Positions 1 to 8,070 of a DNA stretch of 37,269 bases are shown in pieces. Made by a program: the position numbers and the translations under genes. The first letter of the stretch is position 1; every line of letters begins with the position of its first letter. This stretch comes from Methylobacterium sp. J-026. GTDB lineage: Bacteria > Pseudomonadota > Alphaproteobacteria > Rhizobiales > Beijerinckiaceae. The notes under the pieces were generated by a model. That model made no database searches. It was not told the origin of the DNA and worked only from the letters and a program-made list of their open reading frames with translations. Location of the stretch: the NCBI RefSeq assembly GCF_022829585.1, contig NZ_JAKSYC010000111.1, positions 1 to 37,269 on the forward strand. Reading direction: 5' to 3'.

Positions 1-10
1 GGGGGAGGGA
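1..10. repeat. Fragment of palindromic repeat at window edge
   Basis: The first ten bases (GGGGGAGGGA) match the end of the hairpin core found at 2990 and 37186, 16 bp past the ppc stop. Only the edge is visible, so this is tentative. Confidence 0.35.
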
Positions 11-25
11 AAATCGCGCAACGCC

Positions 26-2776
26 TCATCCGGTCGACCCGAAGCCGACCGCGATGCAGTTGATCGACAGCAGCAGGGCCGATTTCACCGCCTCGCGCCG
101 GTCCTCGTCGGTCTCGGCGCGGTAGCGGGCGAGCAGTTCGACCTGCTCGCGGCCGACCTGGTTGATGGTCGGGAGCCGCCCCTTGAGCCGATCCCGGAAC
201 AGCGGGAAGCGCTCGGCCAGCTCCGATCCGCCGCTCACCCGCAGGACCATCTCCCGGGTCAGGGCGTACTCGGCCTCGATGGCGGAAAAAATCCGGTCGC
301 GGATCGACGGATCCTCGACGAGGCCCGCATAGGCCCGGGCGATGTCGAGATCGACCATCATCAGCGTCTTCTCGACCTCGTCGAGGACGAGGCGAAGCAC
401 CCGCGACTCCTGGAACAGGCGCTTCAGGGTCGCCTCGCCCTCCCGGCCACGCACGTCGAGGAAGCTCGCCAGCCCCGAGCCGACCCCGTACCAGCCGGTG
501 ATCACGTGCCGGTTCTGCGACCACGCGAACACCCAGGGGATCGCCCGCAGATCCGAGAGCGACCGGGCGCCGAACCGGCGGGCCGGGCGCGAGCCGATAT
601 TCAGGAGCGCGATCTCGTCCAGCGGGCTCGCCGCCTGGAAGTAGTCGACGAGGCCGTCGGTCTGGAGCAGCTGAACATAGGCCGCCCGGGAGGCCCCGGC
701 CAGCGCCTCCAGGGCGTCGTCGTGGCCGGCCCCCGCCCGCTCGCCGTCGCCGGCCAGGGCGTGCTCGAACACCGAGGCGGCGAGCAATTCCATCTGGTAG
801 GCGGCGGTGCCGCGGTTGGCGTATTTGAACGAGACGACCTCGCCCTGCTCGGTGGTGCGGAACCGGCCGCGGATCGAGCCCGGGGGCTGGGCCATGATGC
901 CCCGGTGGGTCGGCACGCCGCCCCGGCTCACCGAGCCGCCGCGCCCGTGGAAGAAGGCGATGCCGACGCCGAGTTCCTGGCCGAGCCGGGTCAGCTTGCT
1001 CTGCGCCTTGTACAGCTCCCAATTGGCGGCGACGAAGCCGCCGTCCTTGTTGGAATCGGAATAGCCGATCATCACCTCCTGCACGCCGCCCTGCCAGCGG
1101 GTGGAGCGGCGCACCACCGGCGTGCCGAGCAGCGCCCGCATGATCGCCGGGCCGGCGCGCAGGTCGTCGATGGTCTCGAACAGGGGCACGATCGGCAGCG
1201 GGCAGATCTCGGTGCCGGCGGCATCGAGGAACACCCCCGCCTCCTTGGCCAGCAGATAGGCGCCGAGCACGTCCTCCACCGAGCGGGTCATCGACAGCAC
1301 GAAGGCGCCGAACGCCTCGCGGTCGAGGGCCTCGCGCATCTCGGCGACGAGGGCGAAGGTGGCCAGCGTCTCCCGGGCGGCGTCCGGCAGATCCTCGAAG
1401 GAGCGCTCGGGATCGCGCGGCCTGGCCAGTTCCGTGTCGAGCCATTGCCGCCAGGCGGCGGTGCCGAGGGCCGGGGGCTCGCCGTCGCCGTTGCGCTGCC
1501 GCCAGAGGGCGTGGAGCGTGTCGGTGGTCCGGGTGGTGTTCTCGCGCAGGTCGAGCCGGACCGTGGAGAAGCGGAAGATCTCCACCATGCGCCGGACCGG
1601 GCGGACGAGGTCGCGGGCCAGCGCCGTGCATTTGGCCTCCGCCAGCCCGCGCTCCAGGACGCGCAGATCCTCGATCAACCCGTCGGCGCTGGCGTAATCG
1701 GGGCCGGACGGGTGCTCGCCCTCGTTGCGGGCGATGGTCGCCTCGATCTTGCGCAGGACGCAGGAGAGATACTGGCGATACGGCTCGCCGGGGTTGCGCC
1801 GGGTGATCGCCCGGGCCTGCCCGCTCTCGGCGAGCTGCCGGTCGAGTTCCGCGCGAAAGCCCTCGGGCAGCGGCAGGGTGCGCTCGGTGAGCGACAGGGT
1901 CCGCCCCAGCTCGCGCACGCCGTCACGGTAGCGGGTGAGCGAGGCCAGCGCGTTGCGGTGCAGGGTCTGCCGGGTGACGGCGGCGGTGACGTAGGGGTTG
2001 CCGTCCCGGTCGCCGCCGATCCACGAGCCGAACTGGAAGAACGGCGGCACCGTGAAGTCCGTGCCCGGATAGGTCTCGGCGAGCGCCTCCTCCAGGGTCT
2101 CCAGGGTCTCGGGCAGCATCTCGAACAGGGTCTCGTCGAAGAAGTGCAGCCCCCAGGCGACCTCCCGCTCGACCGTGGCCTTCTCCAGGTGCAGTTCACC
2201 GGTCATCCAGACCAGCTCGATCTGGTCGCGGAGCTCGTTCATGAGCCCGTTGCGCTCGCGGTCGGTCCAGCGCGGCATCTCCAGCTCGCGCAGCACGAGG
2301 TAGATGCGCCGGAATTTCTCCAGCACCGTCACCCGCTTGCCCTCGGTGGGGTGGGCGGTCAGCGTCGGGCGGATGCGCAGGTCGCTCAGCAGCGCCTGGA
2401 TCTTTTCGGGCGGCACCCCCTGCTTGCGGGCATCCGAAAAGACCTTGGCGAAGGAGCCGCCGAGCGCGGCCCGCCCCTCCGTGCGCTCCACGTGGCGGCG
2501 GCGGCGCATCGCGGCGTTCTGCTCGGCGATGGAGATCAGCTGGAACCAGATCCCCTGCACCTGGAGGGCGCGTGCCAGCATCTGCGGCGAGAACCGCGAG
2601 ATGTCGGCGGTGCCGTGCAGCACCGCCTCCAGATCGGGATCGTGCCGGCGGGCGACGTCGAGCAGCGCCTGGAACAGGATGTCCAGGGCCTGCTCCGACG
2701 AGGTGCCGGTGATCACCGGCGGCGCGAAGGCCGTGGCATCGACGTGGCCGGGGGTCGCGTGAAGGGTACGGGTCAT
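26..2776 (-). CDS. ppc: Phosphoenolpyruvate carboxylase
   Basis: It carboxylates phosphoenolpyruvate to oxaloacetate, the CO2-fixing step of the serine cycle, in the cytoplasm. The 916-residue product has the family's full length. Visible catalytic signatures are TAHPTEGKR with His near residue 142, the loop FFHGRGGSVSRGG and GYSDSNKDGG. The C-terminus ends in STG, where most family members end in NTG. The ATG at 2774-2776 follows a GAGGTGG ribosome-binding site. It is the last gene of the mtkA-mtkB-ppc group in this window, and a 224-bp spacer holding an inverted pair of palindromic repeats separates it from mtkB. Assignment is secure from motifs and context. Confidence 0.97.
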   Translation of the reverse strand: MTRTLHATPGHVDATAFAPPVITGTSSEQALDILFQALLDVARRHDPDLEAVLHGTADISRFSPQMLARALQVQGIWFQLISIAEQNAAMRRRRHVERTEGRAALGGSFAKVFSDARKQGVPPEKIQALLSDLRIRPTLTAHPTEGKRVTVLEKFRRIYLVLRELEMPRWTDRERNGLMNELRDQIELVWMTGELHLEKATVEREVAWGLHFFDETLFEMLPETLETLEEALAETYPGTDFTVPPFFQFGSWIGGDRDGNPYVTAAVTRQTLHRNALASLTRYRDGVRELGRTLSLTERTLPLPEGFRAELDRQLAESGQARAITRRNPGEPYRQYLSCVLRKIEATIARNEGEHPSGPDYASADGLIEDLRVLERGLAEAKCTALARDLVRPVRRMVEIFRFSTVRLDLRENTTRTTDTLHALWRQRNGDGEPPALGTAAWRQWLDTELARPRDPERSFEDLPDAARETLATFALVAEMREALDREAFGAFVLSMTRSVEDVLGAYLLAKEAGVFLDAAGTEICPLPIVPLFETIDDLRAGPAIMRALLGTPVVRRSTRWQGGVQEVMIGYSDSNKDGGFVAANWELYKAQSKLTRLGQELGVGIAFFHGRGGSVSRGGVPTHRGIMAQPPGSIRGRFRTTEQGEVVSFKYANRGTAAYQMELLAASVFEHALAGDGERAGAGHDDALEALAGASRAAYVQLLQTDGLVDYFQAASPLDEIALLNIGSRPARRFGARSLSDLRAIPWVFAWSQNRHVITGWYGVGSGLASFLDVRGREGEATLKRLFQESRVLRLVLDEVEKTLMMVDLDIARAYAGLVEDPSIRDRIFSAIEAEYALTREMVLRVSGGSELAERFPLFRDRLKGRLPTINQVGREQVELLARYRAETDEDRREAVKSALLLSINCIAVGFGSTG

Positions 2777-2823
2777 GGGGCCACCTCGTGGCGCACGGTA
2801 CTTTCGGGACGAAGCGCGACGCG

Positions 2824-2886
2824 CTCCCTCCCCCCTCTGCGGGGGAGGGTGGCCCCCGCGTCAGCGGGGGTCGGGAGAGGGGAGCG
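2824..2886. repeat. Palindromic double-hairpin element, left copy (ppc-mtkB gap)
   Basis: Two adjacent hairpins: first CCCTCCCCC/GGGGGAGGG with a short loop, then CCCCCGC-GTCA-GCGGGGG, then the tail TCGGGAGAGGGGAGCG. This is the complete unit of the family in this window. It is paired with an inverted copy at 2941-2990, and together they form an imperfect palindrome filling most of the spacer between mtkB and ppc. Confidence 0.9.
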
Positions 2887-2940
2887 CCATTTCCGAAAAA
2901 AGTCGCGACGGGAGCCGAAGCCCGCTCCGTCGCGCTGCCC

Positions 2941-2990
2941 CCCTCCCGCCCCGCATCGCGGGGCACCCTCCCCCGCAGAGGGGGGAGGGT
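2941..2990. repeat. Palindromic double-hairpin element, right inverted copy (ppc-mtkB gap)
   Basis: Reverse-orientation copy: CCCTCCCG, the variable stem CCCCGC-AT-CGCGGGG, then CACCCTCCCCCGCAGAGG and GGGGAGGG. It ends 10 bp before the mtkB stop. The 50-bp centre between the two copies is unrelated to the repeat. Confidence 0.88.
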
Positions 2991-3000
2991 TGAGGGGCCA

Positions 3001-3891
3001 CTAAGCCGCCCGGGCCAGCACGTCGGCCACGGTCTGGCCGAAGCTGCCCGGATCCGGCGCCACCGTCAGACCGTACGAGCGCATGATCTCGGCCTTCTCG
3101 GCGGCGCTGTCGCCGGCCGCCGAGATGATCGCCCCGGCATGGCCCATGCGGCGGCCCTTCGGCGCCGTCAGCCCCGCCACGAACCCGATCACCGGCTTCG
3201 ACATGTTCTCGCGGATCCAGGCCGAGGCCTCGGCCTCCTGCGGGCCGCCGATCTCGCCGATCATCAGCACCGCGTCGGTATCCGGATCGGTCTCGAACAG
3301 GGCGAGGTGGTCGAGGAACGACGAGCCGTTGATCGGATCGCCGCCGATGCCCACCGAGGTCGAGATCCCGAGCCCCAGTTCCTTCAGCTGCGCGGCCGCC
3401 TCGTAGCCGAGCGTGCCCGACCGGGAGATCACCCCGACATTGCCGGGGAGGTAGATGTGGCCGGGCATGATGCCGAGCATCGCCTTGCCGGGGGAGATGA
3501 TGCCGGCGCAGTTCGGGCCCACCACCAGGGTGCGTCGGTCGCGCGGGTAGCGCATCAGGTAGCGCTTCACCCGCATCATGTCCTGGGCCGGGATGCCGTC
3601 GGTGATCGAGCAGACCAGCCGAAGGCCGGCATCGGCCGCCTCCATGATGGCGTCGGCCGCGAACGGCGGCGCCACGAAGGTGATCGAGGTCGTGGCGCCG
3701 GTCGCCGCCACCGCCTCCTTGACGGTGTTGAACACCGGCAGGCCGAGATGGCTGCGCCCGCCCTTGCCCGGGGTGACGCCGCCGACGACGTTCGTGCCGT
3801 AATCCAGCATCTCCTTGGCGTGGAAGGTGCCCTTGTCGCCGGTGATGCCCTGGACGATGATCGGGGTGGTCTCGTCGATGAGGATGCTCAT
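3001..3891 (-). CDS. mtkB: Malate thiokinase (malate-CoA ligase) alpha subunit
   Basis: This is the small, CoA-binding subunit of malate-CoA ligase, which converts malate, CoA and ATP to malyl-CoA in the serine cycle. The 296-residue protein is homologous to succinyl-CoA synthetase alpha. The phosphorylated histidine lies in GRRMGHAGAI (His251, matching the SucD active-site position). A CoA-binding N-terminal Rossmann domain precedes it. I chose the ATG at 3889-3891, giving MSILIDETT, over an upstream in-frame start that would add six residues and overlap mtkA. Only 14 nt separate it from mtkA, so the two subunits are probably co-translated. Position next to mtkA and ppc separates it from ordinary sucD. 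Confidence 0.96.
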   Translation of the reverse strand: MSILIDETTPIIVQGITGDKGTFHAKEMLDYGTNVVGGVTPGKGGRSHLGLPVFNTVKEAVAATGATTSITFVAPPFAADAIMEAADAGLRLVCSITDGIPAQDMMRVKRYLMRYPRDRRTLVVGPNCAGIISPGKAMLGIMPGHIYLPGNVGVISRSGTLGYEAAAQLKELGLGISTSVGIGGDPINGSSFLDHLALFETDPDTDAVLMIGEIGGPQEAEASAWIRENMSKPVIGFVAGLTAPKGRRMGHAGAIISAAGDSAAEKAEIMRSYGLTVAPDPGSFGQTVADVLARAA

Positions 3892-3905
3892 GGCGCGGTC
3901 TCCCC

Positions 3906-5084
3906 TCAATGCTTGGTCTTGGCGGCCGCGCAGGCGTCGACCGCCTTGCGGGCCGCCTCCGACAGCGTGTCGGCGGTGATCAGGTCGAGGCCGCTCTCGG
4001 CCAGGATCTTCTTGCCGGCTTCCACGTTCGTGCCGGCGAGCCGCACCACGAGCGGCACGTCGATCTTCACCTCCCGGGCCGCCTGGATGACGCCCTCGGC
4101 GACCCAGTCGCAGCGGTTGATGCCGGCGAAGATGTTGACGAGGATCGCCTTCACGTTGCGGTCCGACAGGACCAGCCGGAAAGCCGTGGCGACCCGCTCA
4201 GGCGAGGCGCCGCCGCCGACATCCAGGAAGTTTGCTGGCTCACCGCCCGCGTGCTTGATCATGTCCATGGTGGCCATGGCCAGACCGGCGCCGTTGACGA
4301 TGCAGCCGATCTCGCCCTCGAGGCCAATGTAGCTGAGGTTGTGCTCGGCGGCCTGGGCCTCGCGCGGGTCGCCCTGCGAGGGGTCGTGCATGTCGGCGAT
4401 GCCGGGCCGGCGGAACAGGGCGTTGTCGTCGAAGCTCATCTTGGCGTCGAGGGCCAGCACCCGGTCGTCCTTGGTGACGACGAGCGGGTTGATCTCCAGC
4501 ATGGTGCCGTCGCAGTCGCGGAACGCCCGGTAGGCGTTCATGATGGTCTTCACCGCGGCCGAGACCTGCTTGATGTTGAGCCCGAGCTGGAAGGCGATCT
4601 CCCGCGCCTGGAACTGTTGTAGGCCGACCGCCGGCTCGACCACGACCTGGATGAGCGAATCCGGCTCGTTGGCGGCGATCTCCTCGATATCCATGCCGCC
4701 GCGCTGGCTGGCGATGACCCGCACGCGCTCGGCCTTCCGGTCCAGCACGTAGCCGAGGTAGAGTTCGCGCTCGAACGGGTCCGCGGTCTCGACGTAGACT
4801 CGCTGCACCGGCTTGCCCTCGGGGCCGGTCTGGTGCGTGACGAGGCGCTTGCCAAGGAGGTCCTTGGCGGCGTCGCGGACCTCGTTGTAGGTCCGGCACA
4901 GCTTGATCCCGCCGGCCTTGCCGCGGGCGCCGGCGTGGATCTGCGCCTTCACGGCCCAGAACGAGCCGCCCAGCTCGGTGGCGGCGTAGACCGCCTGGTC
5001 CGGGCTGAACGCGATGGCGCCCTTCGGGACGGCCACGCCGAAGCTCGCGAGCAGCTCCTTGGCCTGATACTCGTGAACGTCCAT
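3906..5084 (-). CDS. mtkA: Malate thiokinase (malate-CoA ligase) beta subunit
   Basis: This is the ATP-grasp, nucleotide-binding subunit partnering MtkB in making malyl-CoA. The 392-residue product starts [12 protein letters not shown], typical of succinyl-CoA synthetase beta-like proteins. It carries the beta-type signatures [20 protein letters not shown] and FLDVGGGAS. The start is supported by a GGAGGAGG ribosome-binding site seven bases upstream. It is first in the mtkA-mtkB-ppc group. Upstream lie a candidate promoter (5132-5160) and the terminator that closes the fchA side (5237-5278), so this gene may head its own transcript. Its methylotrophic role is inferred from gene order as well as similarity. 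Confidence 0.96.
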   Translation of the reverse strand: MDVHEYQAKELLASFGVAVPKGAIAFSPDQAVYAATELGGSFWAVKAQIHAGARGKAGGIKLCRTYNEVRDAAKDLLGKRLVTHQTGPEGKPVQRVYVETADPFERELYLGYVLDRKAERVRVIASQRGGMDIEEIAANEPDSLIQVVVEPAVGLQQFQAREIAFQLGLNIKQVSAAVKTIMNAYRAFRDCDGTMLEINPLVVTKDDRVLALDAKMSFDDNALFRRPGIADMHDPSQGDPREAQAAEHNLSYIGLEGEIGCIVNGAGLAMATMDMIKHAGGEPANFLDVGGGASPERVATAFRLVLSDRNVKAILVNIFAGINRCDWVAEGVIQAAREVKIDVPLVVRLAGTNVEAGKKILAESGLDLITADTLSEAARKAVDACAAAKTKH

Positions 5085-5131
5085 TCGGCGCCTCCTCCGC
5101 GGTTCGTTGCCGCCGTTGATGCGCTCTACTT

Positions 5132-5160
5132 TAGTTGAGTGGAAGGATTACGCCCGTCAA
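5132..5160 (-). promoter_or_regulatory. Candidate sigma-70 promoter for mtkA-mtkB-ppc
   Basis: On the minus strand a TTGACG hexamer (5155-5160) stands 17 bp from CAACTA (5132-5137), about 50 bp before the mtkA start. The -35 element is nearly consensus and the -10 is weak. Its position just after a terminator for the preceding genes makes a separate mtkA promoter plausible, but no other evidence is available. Confidence 0.4.
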
Positions 5161-5236
5161 ATTTTTTGAGATGCCGCTTCACGAGGGCTTTTTCGCAAAC
5201 GCAACACAGATCCGCATCGATGCTGCGTTGCGGCAT

Positions 5237-5278
5237 ACAGAAAAACAACGAGGCCGGGGCGTGATGCACCCGGCCTCG
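5237..5278 (-). terminator. Rho-independent terminator after fchA
   Basis: A perfect 10-bp stem (CGAGGCCGGG at 5249-5258 against 5269-5278) closes a 10-nt loop. Read on the minus strand it is followed by TTGTTTTTCT. This is a textbook terminator for the sga-hprA-mtdA-fchA transcript, about 105 bp past the fchA stop. The opposite strand has no T-tract after the hairpin. Confidence 0.82.
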
Positions 5279-5345
5279 ACTGTTGAGTCCGTGATTTGGG
5301 CGCATGCGCCGCCGATTGGGCGCTGGCCCTTCGGCACGCGCCCTG

Positions 5346-5369
5346 CCCTCCCCCCTCTGCGGGGGAGGG
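5346..5369. repeat. Palindromic repeat, single hairpin copy downstream of fchA
   Basis: A 24-bp GC-rich palindrome with 9-bp arms (CCCTCCCCC and GGGGGAGGG) lies 14 bp past the fchA stop. It is the core hairpin of the repeat family seen at 2824-2990, 6990-7013, 26638-26670 and 37011-37186. The second hairpin of the full unit is absent here. Confidence 0.8.
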
Positions 5370-5383
5370 CAAGCGCGGCGCTG

Positions 5384-6025
5384 TCAGTTCACCTTGGCCT
5401 TCACCACGCCGTACACTTTCTCGCTGAGTGCGCCAGCCGCCGAGAGCAACTCCTCAAGCTCCGTCAACCGCTCGTCGGCGAAGTCGCGGTCGTCCAGCCC
5501 CTTGGCGTTGACGTAGACGTTCAGCGCCGCGCTGCGGAGGCCCGCATAGGCCGAGAGCACCGCCACGCCGGCATCCGACACAACGTTGAGATTGCCCTTC
5601 TCGGCGGTGATCGCCGCGAGGTCGATCACCGCCCGGCAGGCCCGGCAGCAGGCGAGCGGCACGTCGCAGGCGGTCTTGAGCGCCGCCTGAATCTTCTCGG
5701 CGCGCGCCGCCTTCTCGTCGTCGGTGGCCTTCGGCAGGCCGTAGGCGCCCATGACGGCATCGAAGGCCTGGACGTCCTCGCCGATCATGCCGGTGAGAAC
5801 GACCCGCAGGCCCTCGGATCGGGCCAGAACGTCCTTCAGCTCGGCCTCGACCTCGACGTACTTCTTCTTGCCGATGGTGAGGTTGCAGACCATCGACACC
5901 AGGGCCGCCCCCATGGCGCCGGAGATCGCCGCCGCACCGCCGCCGCCGGGGGTCGGGGCGGCGCTCGCGAGCTCCGCCAGGAACGTTTCGATGCTGTCGG
6001 TCTCGGGGCGATGCGTCTCGGTCAC
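5384..6025 (-). CDS. fchA: Methenyltetrahydrofolate cyclohydrolase
   Basis: FchA interconverts methenyl- and formyl-tetrahydrofolate in the C1 branch feeding the serine cycle. The 213-residue protein belongs to the cyclodeaminase/cyclohydrolase family. It contains the highly conserved APTPGGGGAAAISGAMG and NLTIGKKKYVEVEAEL segments. I chose the GTG at 6023-6025 because a GAGGAGG ribosome-binding site lies just upstream and the resulting length matches the roughly 208-residue family. A longer reading would extend into mtdA. The gene begins 10 nt after the mtdA stop, so the two are tightly coupled. Confidence 0.95.
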   Translation of the reverse strand: MTETHRPETDSIETFLAELASAAPTPGGGGAAAISGAMGAALVSMVCNLTIGKKKYVEVEAELKDVLARSEGLRVVLTGMIGEDVQAFDAVMGAYGLPKATDDEKAARAEKIQAALKTACDVPLACCRACRAVIDLAAITAEKGNLNVVSDAGVAVLSAYAGLRSAALNVYVNAKGLDDRDFADERLTELEELLSAAGALSEKVYGVVKAKVN

Positions 6026-6035
6026 CAGCGCCTCC

Positions 6036-6899
6036 TCAGGCCATCGACTTGGCGAGCGCATAAATCTCCTCGGCATCGAGCACCTGCTCGGTGCTCTCGA
6101 AGAGCTGGCCCACGCAGGCCCGGTGCAGCTTGAGCTTCAGGCCGCCGATGCCGAGGGCGCCGAAGGCCTTCTTGCCGTTGCGGTCCTTGCCCTTGTCCAT
6201 CACCTCGATGCCGCCGATGCCGGTCGGGGGCTGAGCGTTGTAGTCGGCCACGAACTCGATCGACGGGTCCTGTGCCCAAGCCGCCTCCGGCAGCAGCTCG
6301 ACGCCGATGGCGCCGGCCGTGAACACGAGGTTGGTGCCCTTCACCAGCGCGACGCGGGAGGCCTCGTCGGGGGTCGCGGCGGCCTTCACGTTGACCTTGA
6401 AGCGGGTGTTGATCTGATCGGCGGCGGCCTGAGTCTTGTCCAGCGACCGGCCCGCGATCGTCACCTCGGCGCCCTCGCCGGCGAGCAGCGCCGCCGAGCG
6501 CATGCCCACCGGGCCAGTGCCCGCCAGCACGACCGCCTTCTTGCCCTGCAGCGAGCCCGCGGCCTTGGCGACCAGCGCCACGCCGGCGGCGGCCGTGGTG
6601 TTCGAGCCGTTGGAATCGAGCATCACCGAGACCCGGAACGGGCCGAAGAAGCGCTTCTTGACCGCTTTGAACAGCTCCTCGCCCGCCGCCATGCTGCCGC
6701 CGCCGACGAAGATCGCTGTCGACTTCTTCTCGGAACCGCCCCGGGTGTAGATCGTGCCGTCGACCAGCGCGCCGACATTGTCGGGGGTCACGCCGCCGTA
6801 GCCGGCGATGTGGTCGGCGCCGCCGTCATAGCCGACCACCGTGTCGAACACGTTCGGGACCGCATCGGTGTCGAACAGGAACAGCAGTTTTTTTGTCAT
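6036..6899 (-). CDS. mtdA: NADP-dependent methylene-H4MPT/H4F dehydrogenase
   Basis: MtdA oxidises or reduces methylene-tetrahydrofolate (and methylene-tetrahydromethanopterin) with NADP, connecting formaldehyde/formate C1 units to assimilation. The 287-residue product starts MTKKLLFLFDTDAVPNVFD. It has an N-terminal pterin-binding domain (SNGSNTTAAAGVAL) and a Rossmann motif VLAGTGPVGMRSAALLAGEG. The ribosome-binding site is weak (a GAGA a few bases upstream, GGAAAGG further off), unlike the strong sites of its neighbours. It sits between hprA and fchA in the standard order. A 126-bp gap to hprA contains one palindromic repeat. Confidence 0.97.
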   Translation of the reverse strand: MTKKLLFLFDTDAVPNVFDTVVGYDGGADHIAGYGGVTPDNVGALVDGTIYTRGGSEKKSTAIFVGGGSMAAGEELFKAVKKRFFGPFRVSVMLDSNGSNTTAAAGVALVAKAAGSLQGKKAVVLAGTGPVGMRSAALLAGEGAEVTIAGRSLDKTQAAADQINTRFKVNVKAAATPDEASRVALVKGTNLVFTAGAIGVELLPEAAWAQDPSIEFVADYNAQPPTGIGGIEVMDKGKDRNGKKAFGALGIGGLKLKLHRACVGQLFESTEQVLDAEEIYALAKSMA

Positions 6900-6989
6900 T
6901 TCGTCTCGGACCTTTCCGTCGCGCCTGTGGGGCGCCGTCGTGGTGTCTTTCCGATGATGATTGGCGTTCGGGGCGGAATCCGCGCCCCT

Positions 6990-7013
6990 CCCTCCCCCCT
7001 TTGCGGGGGAGGG
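6990..7013. repeat. Palindromic repeat between hprA and mtdA
   Basis: One copy of the 9-bp-arm GC-rich hairpin (CCCTCCCCC, loop with TTTG, GGGGGAGGG) sits about 12 bp past the hprA stop. A following run of ACCCCC is a remnant of the second hairpin. On the minus strand it lies at the 3' end of hprA within the operon. Confidence 0.78.
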
Positions 7014-7025
7014 AGAACCCCCGCC

Positions 7026-7967
7026 TTACTCGACCACGTTCTGCGGCTTGCCCGCCACGAACGCCTCGACGTTGTCGACGAGCTGGTCGGCGAGGATCTG
7101 CATCGCCTCCTTGCTGGCCCAGGCGACGTGTGGCGTGACGATCAGGTTCGGCAGGTCGGCCTCGCACAGGATGTTGCCGTCCTTGGGCGGCTCCTGCGCC
7201 ACCACGTCGAAGCCCGCCCCCGCGATGGTGCCGTCCTTGAGCGCGGCCAGAAGCGCCGCCTCGTCCACCAGCCCGCCGCGGGCCGTGTTGATCAGGATGG
7301 CGTTCTTCTTCATCCGCTTGAGCTCGGCGGCGCCGATCAGCCCCTTGGTGTCGGGGGTCAGCGGCACGTGCAGCGTGATCACGTCGGACTGGGTGAGGAT
7401 CGTCTCGAAATCGACGAGCCCGTCCTGCGGGAACACGTCGTAGGCCAGCACCTTCATGCCCAGCGCCTCGGCGCGCTTGCCGATCGACTTGCCGAGCGCC
7501 CCGTAGCCGACGATCCCCAGCGTCGAGCCGGCGATGTCGTAGATCGGGTAGTCGAAGTAGCAGAACTGCTTGGACTTGGCCCAGTCGCCCCGCCGCACCG
7601 AGTTGGCGTAGGGCACGATCGCCCGGCGCAGGGCGAACATCAGCCCGACCACGTGCTCCGGCACGGTGTTGAACGCGTAGTTGCGGATGTTGACGACCGT
7701 GACCCCTTGAGCCTTCGCCTGGGCCTTGTCGACCACGTCGGTGCCGGTGGCGGCGACCGCGATCAGCTTCAGGTCGGGGAGCTGCTTCAGCGTCTCGGCC
7801 CGCATCGGGACCTTGTTGATCAGCGCGATCTCGGCGCCCTGGAGGCGGGATACCGTGTCCTCCGGCGTCCAGGTCGAGTCATGCTCGACGTATTCGTGCG
7901 GGAAGTCGAACGGTCGGACCCTGGCATCGAGGGATTCACGGTCCAGGAACACGATCTTCTTGGTCAT
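7026..7967 (-). CDS. hprA: Hydroxypyruvate reductase (NADH-dependent)
   Basis: This is a D-2-hydroxyacid dehydrogenase reducing hydroxypyruvate to glycerate in the serine cycle. The 313 residues match the family. The nucleotide-binding loop is GYGALG (residues 154-159). The catalytic arginine lies in INTARGGLVDE (about residue 233) and the catalytic histidine in TPHVAWAS (about residue 285). The start ATG at 7965-7967 has a GAGAGGGG ribosome-binding site. It lies between sga and mtdA, with a strong hairpin in the 103-bp gap to sga. Context separates it from other D-hydroxyacid dehydrogenases. Confidence 0.96.
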   Translation of the reverse strand: MTKKIVFLDRESLDARVRPFDFPHEYVEHDSTWTPEDTVSRLQGAEIALINKVPMRAETLKQLPDLKLIAVAATGTDVVDKAQAKAQGVTVVNIRNYAFNTVPEHVVGLMFALRRAIVPYANSVRRGDWAKSKQFCYFDYPIYDIAGSTLGIVGYGALGKSIGKRAEALGMKVLAYDVFPQDGLVDFETILTQSDVITLHVPLTPDTKGLIGAAELKRMKKNAILINTARGGLVDEAALLAALKDGTIAGAGFDVVAQEPPKDGNILCEADLPNLIVTPHVAWASKEAMQILADQLVDNVEAFVAGKPQNVVE

Positions 7968-8023
7968 AGGACCCCTCTCGGACGACGGGCGGTTTCCTCG
8001 ATAGTCTTGTTCTTACTTGCGCG

Positions 8024-8057
8024 TCGGGGCGGGCCCGGCAACCCGGTCCCGCCCCGA
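8024..8057 (-). promoter_or_regulatory. Strong hairpin between sga and hprA, no U-tract
   Basis: Perfect 10-bp arms (TCGGGGCGGG at 8024-8033, its complement at 8048-8057) enclose a 14-nt loop, starting 13 bp after the sga stop. On the minus strand it is followed by mixed sequence without a T-run. It is therefore more likely an mRNA-stabilising or processing hairpin, or a leaky attenuator, than a full terminator. Confidence 0.5.
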
Positions 8058-8070
8058 TCGCGTGCGCGGC

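Noticed and set aside
506..3004. Very long open frame on the + strand opposite ppc
   Set aside because: It is the antisense shadow of a GC-rich gene; composition is Arg/Gly/His/Val-rich and it lacks protein-family features, while ppc on the other strand is unambiguous.
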